Source of the DNA: Epiperipatus broadwayi
Lineage: Eukaryota > Onychophora > Udeonychophora > Euonychophora > Peripatidae
Assembly: GCA_028023455.1 (NCBI GenBank)
Contig: JAQFVV010000182.1
Location: 1,488,001 to 1,552,000 of the forward strand
Direction: 5' to 3'
DNA length: 64,000 nucleotides
Both the position numbers and the translations under genes were made by a program. The notes beneath the pieces are model-generated. The model ran no database searches and was not told where the DNA came from. It saw nothing but the letters and a program-made list of their open reading frames with translations. Below are positions 1-11,175 of the stretch, one piece after another (position 1 is the first letter of the stretch; each line of letters opens with the position of its first letter).

Positions 1-568
1 TCAAGAATAAGTGATTGTTATGTTGTTTTACCTTAGTTCAGAAAGTTGTTATAAAAAAACTTTTAAATATTAAATGATATTGTTGCATAAATTACTCTAT
101 AAATTAATGAACTACAAATTAACTATAAATTCCCATCATTTTATGCATCTTCCATTGTTATATCTGTATACCATATTATGGCTCTTTTCTAATTTATCAA
201 TTAAAAATGACTCAGAATTTATATTATTACATATATTTAAGAATTACCTTGCTGATTTATAATTAGTAGTGCAAACCATAGCTCAGTGAGTACAGATTTG
301 GCAAATCCAAAAAGTGCCATAGTTAGATGTAATCTTTTATGGTTATTGGTAGTACTTCTTATTCTGCAATATATACTAGGTTCATCTTCTGTACAGACTT
401 CATAAGAAAGATCTTAATTTATGTTTGTTATTTTATTTCTGTTTTTCTTCTCTCTCTCTTTTTTTTTTTTTTACATTCCTTAAAGCTTTGTTTCTCTCTA
501 CAATTTCAACCTTCAAACATCAGATGACTTTCCAAATGAATATCATTTGATTATATAGCCTAGGTAGC
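1..568. other. AT-rich sequence without recognisable gene
   Basis: Two short open frames of about 60 codons occur (74-262, 339-527), but they are rich in F, L, I, Y and S, as expected by chance in AT-rich DNA. I see no domain and no repeat structure here apart from a T-rich run near 455-472. Confidence 0.6.
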
Positions 569-582
569 TTAGTGTATCAGTA

Positions 583-773
583 TATTAAAATAGGCAAAAC
601 TCTCCATACAGCAGTGCCACTCAGTGCATGCCAGACTGATGTGCACTGAGTTGCACTGCTTCTGGCATCCATTGATTACTCTGGCTTGCACTGAGTGGCA
701 TTACTTTATGGAGAGTTTTGCTTGTTATAATAACAGTTACGAACAAGCATAAGAAATGGTGATCGTGTGATGT
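583..773 (+). mobile_element. Hairpin retroposon family, copy 1
   Basis: A short copy of the foldback family. The left arm starts AGGCAAAACTCTCCATA near 592, and its inverted counterpart, ending in GGAGAGTTTTGC, lies near 708-720. The arms pair closely around a shortened centre. After the hairpin comes a non-palindromic tail (about 724-773) ending in GTGATGT. The whole unit is bracketed by a perfect 14-bp direct repeat, TTAGTGTATCAGTA, at 569-582 and 774-787. This duplication places the tail inside the element. No open reading frame, no pol III A/B boxes and no poly(A) are visible. Confidence 0.75.
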
Positions 774-787
774 TTAGTGTATCAGTA

Positions 788-2001
788 GATAATAGATTTC
801 ATGGAGTAAACTTCCTTGATAAAAACTCATTTTGCCATTTCTAGTGCTTGAATGTACATATATATTTCCTGAACAAATAATTGATTTTTGTAATATTTTA
901 TTATAAATATTTATATTGAATGATTACAATGGGTGACAATTTATTGCAACCATGACCACAATAAAACACTTCAAACTCCACTAAAGAAAGTTATTATAAA
1001 TTACTCTTGCATACTTCAATAGAAAGCATTAATACTATGACAACACAGAATAAGATTATAATGCTGAAAGATAGTCTCCCATGTCTGAAGGCATTCAATA
1101 TGCTATCAAAGAAAATGTCAGAGAGTCTTCAAGAAGATTACAATGAAGTCTGTATATGCAGAATAAAAAAATGAAAGCTTGATATAATGAAGATGGAAAC
1201 AAAGCATTTACATATTGATATTTTAGGGGTAGAAAAATTTACATTAGAAGAACCAACTTAGCTTATGGTGAGACAGTAAGATCTGCTTTGCAGATCTTCG
1301 TTTCACCTTTTCTCACCTACTTCCTACCCTCATACCTTACTTTGAACCCCAATCTATCGTAGGGTGTCTGCAATATACTTATATACCAAAAATCCTACCT
1401 AATTTTAAACCATGAGCACAATGCTCATATTATATATATATAACTTATTCCCAAATAAAATAAAATATTATGAATTATGTATTTGTTCACATAATTTACA
1501 TTTATTAAAAAGTAAGTTATATAAGTCATAATTGCACACGCACTATGATATCCATTTTAAAACATATCAAAATTATAAATTGTTAGTTATTTTGTTTGAA
1601 TCTATTTACAAATATATTACCGTAGTAATGTATTTTGATTTAAAATAAAATTCATTTAGTAAATATTCGTTTAGTAAATAGATTCAAATATTGCAATTTA
1701 AAAAGTAAAATCATTTTCTTTATTTAATAAAAATCATCCCAAATATTTCTGTTAAAATAAATGAGGGACAATAGTGTAATTATATAAGTTTATCTAAAAA
1801 CAGCAGCTGTCCACTTAAGTTTTCTTTAATTAGTAGCAGTAATTTTAATTAAATCTAGTTTGTAATTCGAATGTCGATGGGGAAGTTAACAAAAGAAATT
1901 AATCAATGTTGAATTCCTTTAGACATTCGGATAGATTTAATTACAGCAGATAAGTCCAATAATTTTATATGCTCCAGGGCAAGTCTATTGTTAAATTTTA
2001 C
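788..2001. other. AT-rich intergenic sequence
   Basis: No coding signal. A perfect 21-nt palindrome with 9-bp arms around TTT lies at 1278-1298 (arm AAGATCTGC). The rest is AT-rich with short TA runs near 1432-1442. Confidence 0.5.
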
Positions 2002-2010
2002 TATAAAAAG
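2002..2010 (+). promoter_or_regulatory. Possible TATA box
   Basis: TATAAAAAG is a strong TATA match in a locally less AT-rich stretch. A pyrimidine-rich initiator-like stretch (TTCTCCATTC) follows about 25 bases on. The first downstream ATG in a good Kozak context (AAGATGG) is at 2134. It could be a host core promoter or the U3/R part of a degraded LTR; the sequence alone does not decide. AT-rich DNA also produces TATA matches by chance. Confidence 0.25.
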
Positions 2011-2133
2011 GATGGTTTTCTTTTGTTCTCCATTCTAAGCTTTTAAAGAATTCTGAGTTGTCTAAAGGTTTCTGAGTTGTTCTAAGATTCTAATAATTTG
2101 CTAACCTTGACATATCTGAGTAGAGGCATTAAG

Positions 2134-2229
2134 ATGGCTATGTCCCCTCAGAATAGCCAGCCGCTGCTCCATACCATCAGAAGTTATCACACGGACCCTG
2201 GAACTGCTGCTGCCGCTGCCAAAATATGA
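2134..2229 (+). other. Short ORF of 31 codons after the TATA-like site
   Basis: The frame starts in a good context and reads M-A-M-S-P-Q-N-S-Q-P, ending with a run of five alanines before a TGA. Its composition is unlike the surrounding AT-rich noise and its GC is locally high. I do not recognise it. It could be an upstream ORF in a 5' leader, a first exon fragment or a remnant of an LTR element. Confidence 0.2.
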
Positions 2230-4435
2230 ACATTCCAGATTTTGCTGCTGAATTATAAAACCTGCCGAACATCTACCTGCAAATGCATTTCCAGAGGTAA
2301 CCCAAATTAACCCAAGAGCTCTTGTGATTCCTAACTAACGTGCTATAGCTATTTAACATTGTTTTCTTATATTTCACAACTTCATTATGTATTTCTTTCA
2401 TGTATTTAAATATACTCAACATTTTGCTCTCTATCCTTGGGTTAATATTTTCTATTTATAAAGCTTTCTTTTATTTTATTATGATAATGTGTCAGAATCG
2501 TCTTTGCCAGAGTAAACTATTCCCTCTATTGAAAGTAAGATGCCTCTATTAAGGCATATTTTAAATTTATAATTTTCCAATTTTATTATCTTGCAAATCA
2601 CTCGTTCGAGGGCGATTCTTTTCTTTAATGTAATATAATCACATAGTTTAAAATCTACATGCTATTGATTTTAATCTAATATAAGAGTATGTGCGAAGTC
2701 AATGATTTAAATGTGTCCCCAAATGCATGATTGTGTATATAAATCTATACTTACTTTTCAAACCCGCAAGTATGCATTTTCCTATTTTAATTACCGTGTT
2801 TTACTTTCATTATAAAGTTCATCATTGACGTCGAGAATGTACGGACCCTCTTAAATGAATTTTGGGGAATTTGATTGGGCATTTCTCTTAATCCGAGTAA
2901 AACCCATTTAGTATGTTTTATATAAACTAGTCTCGTATTGCTGGTACATGAATTGGTTGTTGAGACCGCTTTGTTTTATTTTTCCAAGGATTCTTTACAC
3001 GGCTAAGGCCGTTCTCCCCATGCTTGCGGTTTTCAGGCAGAAGGTGTCCCAAATGACACCCCTGGGAATTAAACGCAATCGTCACACAGTCGCTAAGTTT
3101 CAGCTGTTCGTCAAAATACTTTCCTACGGGTTAGCGGTGAGATGCCCTCCGTAATTATTCCGGATCTTCAATATTGTTTCATTTTATATTTATTTTACAA
3201 AGCATCCGTGACTTAAACAAGTCACACCCTCCAACTTTATAAATTCACTATCAGCAATACTGACCTCCCAATACAAATCTATTATTATTATTCTCAAATA
3301 AATGCTTTGATCCCATTCCCACGTTTGCTTAGTAAGCTTTAGTCCGTACTATTCTCGAAATCAATAAATATTTTAGAACATTTAATTTCAAATATTGTCT
3401 TAAACTTGTCTATTTACTCAAAGCACCTCGCACATGTTCCTATCTTGTCAAGCACATTATTGTAACGCTATTAGCCCAAGGAATAGAATATATCACTCTG
3501 TTTTAAAACCTTTTGTCATTATTGAAATATAAATGCCAACAATTATTTAATACGCGTCCCTGTCTCATATAAGCAGACAGTGGCATTATATATATATTTA
3601 TATAAATAAATTGTGTGAAATTATTTAAAACTAAGTTTTATCTCTTATTTTATTTGATTCCTATCACTGTCTCGGTCTATATATATATTTTCTGCATTTT
3701 TTTTATAAATCCATAGACGTTAATTAGCCACCAAACTTATCTTAGTATAGAGTCTTTTGTTTCTCCCTGACCATCAGGCACCGGTAAAGGGTTATACTAG
3801 TTGTAGCATCAGATGCGTTATCATGTAGGTGGGCTGTGAAATTTGGACTTTAGATTCAAACTTAGTATATCTAGAAGGCAACCCCTCCTAGAATGTTCAG
3901 TTTAGTGTTTAAACACAACAGATATAATTCCATAAAAGATTGAGGATTAATTCAATTTTGGGTATTCCATCTAACATTACTGTAATACAAGGATCTATAC
4001 TCATTAACTTAAACAATCAAGAAGAAATTTAAAACTTTTAGGATCAAGATTCATGTGGAAAGAGACAAAACTTACTGGTCAGATATTTTTAAAAGATTGT
4101 TACAAAAAAATCCATGTTTGTAATATCATCAGTAAAAGTTTGATAAAAGTAATTCCAAGAACAATTCTTTTTAATAAATTGTGAACTATAATGATTTAAT
4201 CTTCTATCACTTGCACTTGTTTGCCCACTTTGAAAATTTTTTCTGGAACATTGGTCATATAGCACTTATATATTTTTCTTATTGTTCTCCACATTTATTC
4301 AACTGTATGTTATATACAAGGGAATACTCAAAAATTCTCTGGAGGATGATTGCATTATAATACATGCTTTCACTACTAGATGCCTCTTGCAGGAATTTCC
4401 TTGCATATTTATGAGGGACAATACACATGGTCTTG
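2230..4435. other. Mixed-composition sequence, no gene recognised
   Basis: The stretch 2820-3240 is less AT-rich than its surroundings and contains a 68-codon frame (2948-3154) that matches no family I know. Another less AT-rich patch lies at 3720-3890. These may be remnants of an old LTR element or conserved non-coding DNA. The remainder is AT-rich with no coding signal. Confidence 0.35.
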
Positions 4436-4442
4436 AAATAAT

Positions 4443-5038
4443 ATATTTCACACAATAGATTATGTATTGGTAGAGAAAGAGGGAATGAATAAAGTACGGA
4501 AAATTAAGGTGTTTGATAATGAAGAGAGAGTATGTAATAGTGATCATAACTTCATTGTAATAGAAATGGTTAGTATTGTGATGGAGAATAGAAATAAAAG
4601 TAGAAACAATAGTGAAAGATGTGGATGGAGAGTGAATGATAAGAATAAGTTGGAAGAGTATAAAATACAAGTTGAAGAAACCAGGGAAGAGTTGGTTGGG
4701 GATGAGTATAAGGACTGGTGTGATGAAATAGAAAAAGTGGCAAATAGGGTTTTAAGTGAGAATATTCAGAAGAATAAAGTAATAAAAAATGTGAGTTAAT
4801 AAAAGTGTAAAAGAGAGGAAAGAAGCATGCAGAGAATATAAGTGTGCTATTAAGAACAAAGGAAGTAAAAAAAGATATTAATGCTAAATGGGAAAAGTAC
4901 TTAGAAAAGAAGAAGTTGGCTAAGATAAATAATTATCGAGAGAGAATGAAATTGAATAGTAAATCGTTGGAGGATATTAATAAAAGTGGAATAGATGGAG
5001 TAAAAAAATTTGGAATTACATTAAAAGGAGAAATTTAG
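4443..5038 (+). pseudogene. LINE A: end of endonuclease and linker
   Basis: Reading starts with IDYVLVEKEG and continues to VCNSDHNFIVIEM. The SDH triad is the hallmark of the last catalytic block of APE endonucleases in LINEs. A lysine- and glutamate-rich linker follows (W-R-V-N-D-K-N-K-L-E-E-Y), as seen between endonuclease and RT. The frame closes at 4799 and reopens in a second frame at 4844-5038 (KKKLAKINNYRER). The stop and frame change show it is dead. The first two thirds of the endonuclease are absent. Confidence 0.75.
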
Positions 5039-5192
5039 GGGAGAGAGAGATAGTATTACTAGATAATGAGGGGATAGAGTGTAGCTGTAGAGAAGAATGA
5101 GAGAGAATCTTAAATAGATATGTAATGGATATAGAAAAGATGTTAGATGTGAAGGACAGGTTGATAGAAAACATGAATGCATATAGGAAAAC

Positions 5193-6156
5193 ATGAATGC
5201 ATATAGTAATGGGAATATTAGGTTTACAAAAAATAAACTGAATGAGGCAGGGAAAAAATTGAAAAATGGAAAGGCAGGAGATTTAGATGGATGGACAGCA
5301 GAGATGGTAATAAATTTAGGGCCTAGGGCAAAAGTAAAGCTATTATCATGTTTTAGTAAAATGGCACAAAAGAGAGATTTTCTGGGAAGTTGGAGTAATA
5401 CAAGAATAAGATTATTTAAAGGAAAGTGTAAGGATCATAGAAAGTTAAGCAATTATAGACTATTAACGGTAACATCAGCTTTATGTAAAGTTTTCTCATA
5501 TATTTTGGCTGGAAAAGTTGCAAAATGGATGGAAGAAAATAATGCAGTGGGGGAAATGCAATGAGGTTTTAGATCAGATAGGCATGTAGGAGATAGTTTA
5601 TTCATAGTTACACAACTTATGAATATGAGTAGCAATTCAGGCAGACAGTTATATATGAGTTTTATAGATATAGAGAAGACATATGATAGAGTAGATAGAC
5701 ATAGATTATGGCTAAGTTTAGTAAATTTGGAAATGAATGAAGCTTTAGTGGATATTATTAAGAAATTATATGAAAATAATTACTATACATATCAATTAGG
5801 AGAAAAAGAATCAGTTAAAGTTAAAAATTGGGTGGGACTAAGGCAAGGATGCCCTATGTCACCTATTTTGTTTTTGTTGTATTTGAGTGAAATGAAGAAA
5901 GCAATAGAAAGACTAGAAGGAGGGATAGGGATACCGTTAATAGGTGCCAAGGGAGTATATACTTTGTCAAGTCTTTTTTTGCAGATGATGTCTTTTTGTG
6001 TGCAGAAAGAAGAGAAAATATGAAAGTTATGTTGAAAACATGTGCAAGGATGGGTAAAGACATGGGGATTAAATTTAGTGAAGAAAAATCAAATATAATG
6101 TTGGTTAATACTGGGGAAAAACAAGACGTAGAATTTTTATTGGGAGATATAAAGTT
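5193..6156 (+). pseudogene. LINE A: reverse transcriptase domain, broken
   Basis: RT landmarks appear in order: KKLKNGKAGDLDGWTAEM (about 5245-5310), SNYRLLTVTSALCKVF (5448-5500), a GFRSDRH block just after an in-frame TGA at 5562-5564, motif A FIDIEKTYDRVDR (5659-5700), and motif B LRQGCPMSPILFLLYL (5838-5890). The catalytic F-A-D-D-V-F-L block (about 5978-6000) is readable only after a one-base frame shift. The following IKFSEEKSNIMLV continues the palm/thumb. The sequence is then cut by the hairpin element at 6157. The asparagine- and lysine-rich protein fits the AT-rich host. It is inactive because of the stop, the frameshift and the insertion. Confidence 0.85.
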
Positions 6157-6442
6157 AAAACAGGCAAAACTCACTATATATATTGCCACACACAGCAAGC
6201 CAGAGTAAGCAATGGATGCCAGAAGGCTTATGCATAAAATCCCCATCTAGTGGCTACTCATCCACATCTAGTGCCTACTCATCCAATATTGGATGAGTAG
6301 GTACTAGATGGGCATTTTATGCACAAGCCTTCTGGCATCCATTGCTTACTGTGGCTTGCTGTGTGTGGCAATATATATAGTGAGTTTTGCATGTTTTAAC
6401 AACAGTTATACACAAGCTTAAGAGGAGGTGGTCATGTGATGT
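6157..6442 (+). mobile_element. Hairpin retroposon family, copy 2, inserted in LINE A
   Basis: A near-perfect palindrome, with left arm AAAACAGGCAAAACTCAC and right arm ending GTGAGTTTTGCATGTTTT near 6398, is followed by a unique tail of about 45 nt ending GTGATGT. Direct repeats flank it: TTATTGGGAGATATAAAGTT (6137-6156) on the left and the same sequence minus GG (6443-6460) on the right. If the element and one repeat are removed, LINE A reads through in frame as D-I-K-L-V-N-K-Y-S-Y-L-G. This proves the boundaries and the target-site duplication. Confidence 0.88.
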
Positions 6443-6458
6443 TTATTGAGATATAAAG

Positions 6459-7537
6459 TTGGTGAATAAATATAGTTATTTGGGAATCATCTTAATTAGT
6501 CAGAAAAACTGCTTGAATGAATGGAAGAAAAAAATTATAAATGAAGCAAAGAAAAGAAAGGGATTGATAAAGAAATTAACAGTGTTTTTATATAATAAAT
6601 ATGATGTAGCTAGAATTGTATGGAAGGGAGTTGCAGTGGCAGGGTTAACATATGGTAATGATGTGTTATGTGTTAGTAAAGGGGAATTAGATTATTTAGA
6701 AAAAGTATAAAGGGAAGTAAGAAGACAAGCATTAGATGCAGATGTGTGGACAGCAAAGGAGGCAGTTCAAGGAAAAATGGGATGATCAAGTTTTTATATG
6801 AGAGATGCAAAAAGAAAAATGAAAATTTTTTGGTAGATTGCAGTTTATGGATAATAAAAAAAATAGTCAAAATAGTATTTAATTGGATTATAAGTAAAGT
6901 GCAAGTAACAAAATGGGTGGGAAAGGTAATGTAGTATGCAGAGGATTTGGATAAAGAATTTATATCAGTATACATGTACAAAAGTTGGGATGATTGTATT
7001 AGAAGGATTGTTGAGTGTTATAGTGGTAAGAAATGGGATAAAAGAATAGATGCATTAATAAAAAATAGGCAGTTGGAGAGATGGAAAACTAGTATAGAGA
7101 GTAAAAAGAATTTAAAATATATATAGAAGTAAATGGAACATTGGGTGCAAGTTAATTCATAATAATAGCAAGGAAAGTAGTTTATTGTTCAAGGCTCAAA
7201 TGGGATCTTTAGCAACAACAAGGGAATATACACATAAATGGAAAAATATGGGTGATTTAGTCTACAAATTGTGTAAGGAAGGCATAGAAAATATTAAGCA
7301 TCTGCTAATTGAATGTAAATACTTAAAAGCAGAAGGGTACAAATAATGAAGTTGTGGAAGAATAAATATGAACAAAGTAATTATACAGAAAGTGGGTTAT
7401 TGGTTTTCATGCTGGGTTTGGGAAAAGATAAGGGGGATTTAGATATGAAGGCCATGAAATTGACAAAGATTATGTGTGGAAATGGGATGGAGCAGATTAT
7501 GGGAAAACTTAGGGTGGGGAATGTAAAGGGAAGATAA
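6459..7537 (+). pseudogene. LINE A: C-terminal region
   Basis: Downstream of the insertion the protein continues as VNKYSYLGIILISQKNCLNEW, then KKIINEAKKRKGLIKKL, AGLTYGNDVLCVSKGELDYLEKV, and after a stop at 6708-6710, MGWSSFYMRDAKRKMKIFW (frameshifted). These blocks are typical of the post-RT region in LINEs. A last frame, 7346-7537 (KLWKNKYEQSNYTESGLLVF), ends near the 3' UTR. The homologous block is repeated at 24,379-24,535 and on the minus strand at 43,758-43,946, which identifies it as part of the repeat and not chance. Confidence 0.75.
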
Positions 7538-7754
7538 AGTGGCTAACAGGTTTCTCTGGGTATAAGGGCTGGGGAATTCCTGACTTCAATAAAGGAGGAA
7601 CTGCATAATATCACATCAGCCTCCCAATTGTCACCAGTAAGTGTAGTTAGTGCCAGATAATGAATGCTTTTTAAGGGTGTCTTGCTTATTTATCAATTTT
7701 TGTAATGGCTGAAAAGTTGAAACAATATGAAATTTTATTTTCTTTTAGGGTAAA

Positions 7755-8315
7755 TAACAAGGAAAACAGTTGTAATGCTCAAAGCAGTTTGCAGGCAAGC
7801 TGCTCTGGAGAAAACAAAATTTTATGAGTGGTTTAATGGAAGCATCAAATTTACCAAGTTCAAAAAAATTTGGCAAGTCCAATGTCAATATGATATTGTT
7901 GTTGTTTTTTTAGGCTAATGGCATTGTTCAATCAGAATTCATTCATAACAATCAGGCATTTTATCTATAAATTCTGGAACATTTGTATCTTGCGGTAAAG
8001 TAGCAAATGGTGGGAATGCAAGCTTCATCATGACCATTCAGCAGTATAATAATTTTTAATCAAAAATAGCATGACCCAGCTTATCCATCAGCCATATTTA
8101 TTTGATCTAACTCTGTGAAATTTCTTTTTATTTTCTGTAAGAGTTTCGGAATTACTTCAAAAAGTGGAAAATATATTCAGATTAGTGCATTGCATCAAAT
8201 GATACTATTTTGAAGGAGAATTAATTTGTAATATTTAAAAATAAATACACAATTTTTTTATTGCAAAATTCCTGGATTTTTGGGGTTCTTTCTTGTATAT
8301 AAATTATTGATTTTA
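7755..8315 (+). mobile_element. Mariner-like transposon, internally deleted
   Basis: Frame-shifted translation gives blocks of a mariner transposase in the right order. An N-terminal helix-turn-helix-like piece, VCRQAALEKTKFYEWFNG, lies at about 7776-7830. It is followed directly by C-terminal half blocks: ANGIVQSEFIHNNQAFYL (about 7914-7970), LHHDHSAV with FLIKNSMTQLIHQPYLFDL (about 8020-8110, equivalent to the HHDNA...H.PYSPDL region), and a final YFEGE block near 8205-8220. The linker and the first catalytic aspartate region are missing, and there are several stops. The inverted ends could not be placed exactly. Confidence 0.7.
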
Positions 8316-8737
8316 TTTCTTGGAATTCTATAAGGAGTTGAAATATTGGAAGTGCTTTAAACTGGAATCAATCCACAGACCTTATGCTCCAAAATCTATT
8401 CTCCATCACTGACTAAATCACACACAGCACTGCATACTATTATTGAACTTGAATAACTTATTTCAAACCATATGTTTAAACAAGTAACACTTCATCATTG
8501 TTTCATCTTCCAGCATTTTACCACTTGGCAAAAGTCAATATTTTAAAGCAATTAAGAAATCAATTTAATATATCAGGTTTCATATTATTACAAGTTGGAA
8601 ATATAAATGGCCATTCATATATTAGACAATTTTGAGAAAAACTTTTTCACTAAATATATCTCTCAATATTATCTAATATAAAAATACCTAATAAAATAAT
8701 TTTTCTGAAATCAATAACTGAATGAGATTAGAAAGTT
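8316..8737. other. AT-rich spacer
   Basis: No coding frame, repeat or RNA-like structure was recognised between the mariner remnant and the SINE. Confidence 0.5.
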
Positions 8738-8852
8738 GTTTTTTTTTTCATATGTCATAGCATCGGCCAGGACGTGAACCTGCAACAACCATCTGCAACC
8801 AACTGCTTGCTTGCAAGGTAGCTGTGCTGACCTCTTGGCTAACAATGCTTGA
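8738..8852 (-). mobile_element. tRNA-derived SINE, copy 1
   Basis: On the minus strand the sequence opens with an acceptor-like GCATTG, then a pol III A box (TTAGCCAAGAGG) and a B box (GGTTCACGTCC). It closes with GGCCGATGC, which pairs with the 5' end as an acceptor stem would. A short tail (TATGACATATG) leads to a run of A. The extra arm between the anticodon region and the B box is long, as in class II (Leu/Ser) tRNAs. The poly(A) tail and the related copies at 9.2, 45.8 and 48.3 kb indicate a SINE and not a functional tRNA gene. Confidence 0.7.
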
Positions 8853-9202
8853 TTTGATCCACAAAAATCAGTTTTATTATGCTATAAGATGCATATGAGT
8901 TATCTTTGCACAAATTTTAAAGAACCTTCATTAATCTCTGGAAAATTAATATAAATAATTAAAAATTAAACATTTAATAATATAGTATCAAAAATCTGTT
9001 TCTCAATTTGACTCCACTTCTGGTTCTTGAACTTTTTATAAACTACCAAGCAATTAAGCTATTCGATTATTTATTTATTTTCATTAAAAAGTAAACATTT
9101 AATAATTATAATATATATATATATAATTACACAAAATAAAACAAGGAAATCTCACATGAAAAACAAAATTTATAATTATATGTTTAACAAAATGATTTTG
9201 TC

Positions 9203-9320
9203 AAGCATTGTTAGCCGAGAGGTCATTGCACCCACCTTGCAAGCAAGTAGTTGTTTGCAGACGAGTGTGGGTTCGCGTCCCGGCCGATGCCATGACATAT
9301 GAAAAAAAATAATAATAATT
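9203..9320 (+). mobile_element. tRNA-derived SINE, copy 2
   Basis: A box TTAGCCGAGAGG (9221-9232) and B box GGTTCGCGTCC (9270-9280) are well preserved. The end CGGCCGATGC pairs with GCATTG at the start. The tail CATGACATATG is followed by A8 and an AAT run. It is a better-preserved copy of the element at 8738-8852 and lies in the opposite orientation 350 bp away, so a transcript across both could fold back. Confidence 0.75.
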
Positions 9321-11068
9321 TTGGATCATATCTACATAAGAAATAGTTAAGCTTATAAATACAACTAATAAAATTGATAAATATTATTAAAATTTTACTG
9401 CTAAAAATGAATGTATATTTAAAGAGTAATGCTGTTTATTGCATTTTTTTTCTCAAATTATATATAAAAACATTTACATTTAAATGTAAATATTGTTTAT
9501 TTATTAAATATTATATAAATATATATTAAACTTTTAATTAGAAAAACAAAGATAACTTACTCTTTTAGCTTCTTTTATATATTTGATCCACTAATTTCAC
9601 CACTGTATTTACTGTCTTCTTGTATATATATTACTTTTTGCTATCACACAAATGCATTTTTGAGTACAAGAAGTTTCATCTATTGACCAAAAATGTAGTT
9701 AAAATATAGTAAGTTTGTGTGAGTAAATTTGTAGGCTGCAATAGTCTGATATCCAGTTTCCCAGTAAAATATATATATTCATAAATTAATTTAGGAATTA
9801 AATATAATTTTATTTATTTTGCAATATTTTTTCTATTCTCTGAGTTCCAAAATCTTGATTATATTGATAATCATGTGATTACATTTCTGCAATGAGTTTA
9901 AATTGAGATATTGTTACATATATGTGTGCATGGTGTGTTGTTTTTCATATAGTATTAGAAGCATTATGTCATTGTGGCAATTTATAAAACAGATTATAAT
10001 CTATATTAGGAAATAAAATAAAATTGATATAATAATCTATGAAGGGCAATTAGGCTATCAGCCTTACTATATTTGGAGGTAAAAATCAATTATTTTCAGT
10101 GGATAAAATTGACTCCCCAGCATAAGTCATAATTAACTACTGAAATCACATTATGTATCATTACTAATGACTTCTAGAGTCTTGGACTTGGAAAAGATTC
10201 TTATTGTACACATATGTGAAGATTTCCCCCCCACTAATATAAGTATATGGGTCTGTGTGAAAGTCTTTGTTGAAGTCCATGTAATAATCTTAAAGACAAA
10301 TTTTCATAGTCTTTTCAAAATGGACCAGAATGTTATAAGTCTTTAGAAGAGTTATCCAGTGACAAATTTAAAAAATTCCAGATTTAGGCAAAAGATGTTT
10401 CAGTGAATATATGCATGATAACTTTTGATTGTTTATATTCTTGAATGATAATTTCCTCATCAAGAATTAAAAATAAAAATTTGAAACATTTCATTTTTAT
10501 CCTTAACATTAGTAAGCTAAAATTGTTTAGATTTCTTGTGATCTGGATAAATTAGAATATATTAATCTAAGAGGGAAATCTTATTTATTTTTGAAAATAA
10601 AGCAAATATTTCACAGAAAAACTGAACATTTAACTTTCCAAAAAAAATAATAATTGAAATTAAATAATGGATTCAAGAGTTAAGATCCAGTTAATTTAAA
10701 CTTTAGGGGTTTATAACTCAAAAAAAAATGGATGACATTGGTTGAGTTTCAAAAATTCCACAATAGGATATATATTTATGAAGCCTTGTGTAATTGTCAT
10801 AAATAAAAATAAGGATAAAACTTATCTCCAAAAATTATTTATTTAAAATCAAATTAGGAAATTAAAAAGAAATATTAAAAAAAAGATTTATTTTTTTTTA
10901 AGAAAAAAAGTAGGCTCTAAAATTTTAAAATAGTACATAAACAATTTGTAAATTAACAATGTGACATATTATATGAAAGGCCATAACTCATTTTATAAAA
11001 GAAGATGAAAAAAAACTTAAATATGGATATAACTGATAAAATAAACTTTAATAATAATAATCAAATAC

Positions 11069-11175
11069 TTAATTGCTCAGGAGGTCATGTAATGCTCAAC
11101 TACTACAAGTGACAGATTAAACTTTGATGCAGAAATATTCAGTCTTGAGTCTACCATTGTGCTAAAGCTCACAGG
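11069..11175 (-). mobile_element. Possible old tRNA-derived SINE
   Basis: Read on the minus strand, TTTAGCACAATGGTAGA resembles an A box, and AAGTTTAATCTG, about 45 bases on, sits where a B box would. The following 50 bases (ACATGACCTCCTGAGCAATT) resemble a second site at 37,129-37,236. Both copies are strongly diverged. Confidence 0.3.

Larger units (their letters stand above)
4440..7640 (+). mobile_element. LINE A copy 1 (non-LTR retrotransposon, 5'-truncated)
   Basis: A decayed non-LTR retrotransposon that would have encoded an APE-type endonuclease and reverse transcriptase. It begins inside the end of the endonuclease (IDYVLV followed by a SNSD-H-like motif, CNSDHNFIVIEM), so the 5' part is missing. 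It runs through the RT fingers, palm and thumb to a conserved C-terminal region and a short 3' UTR ending near the ATATCACATCAG at 7614-7625. The frame is broken by several stops and frameshifts and by a hairpin element at 6157-6442. Related copies lie at 21.6-24.66 kb and, as a 3' end on the minus strand, at 43.65-43.99 kb. I cannot name the clade with certainty. Confidence 0.85.

Noticed and set aside
4299-4670. 123-codon minus-strand frame
   Set aside because: It lies opposite the LINE A endonuclease/linker frame, which has clear homology. The minus-strand protein is hydrophobic low-complexity sequence.
5863-6246. 127-codon minus-strand frame opposite the LINE A RT
   Set aside because: Shadow of the RT motif B/C region on the plus strand; no motif of its own.
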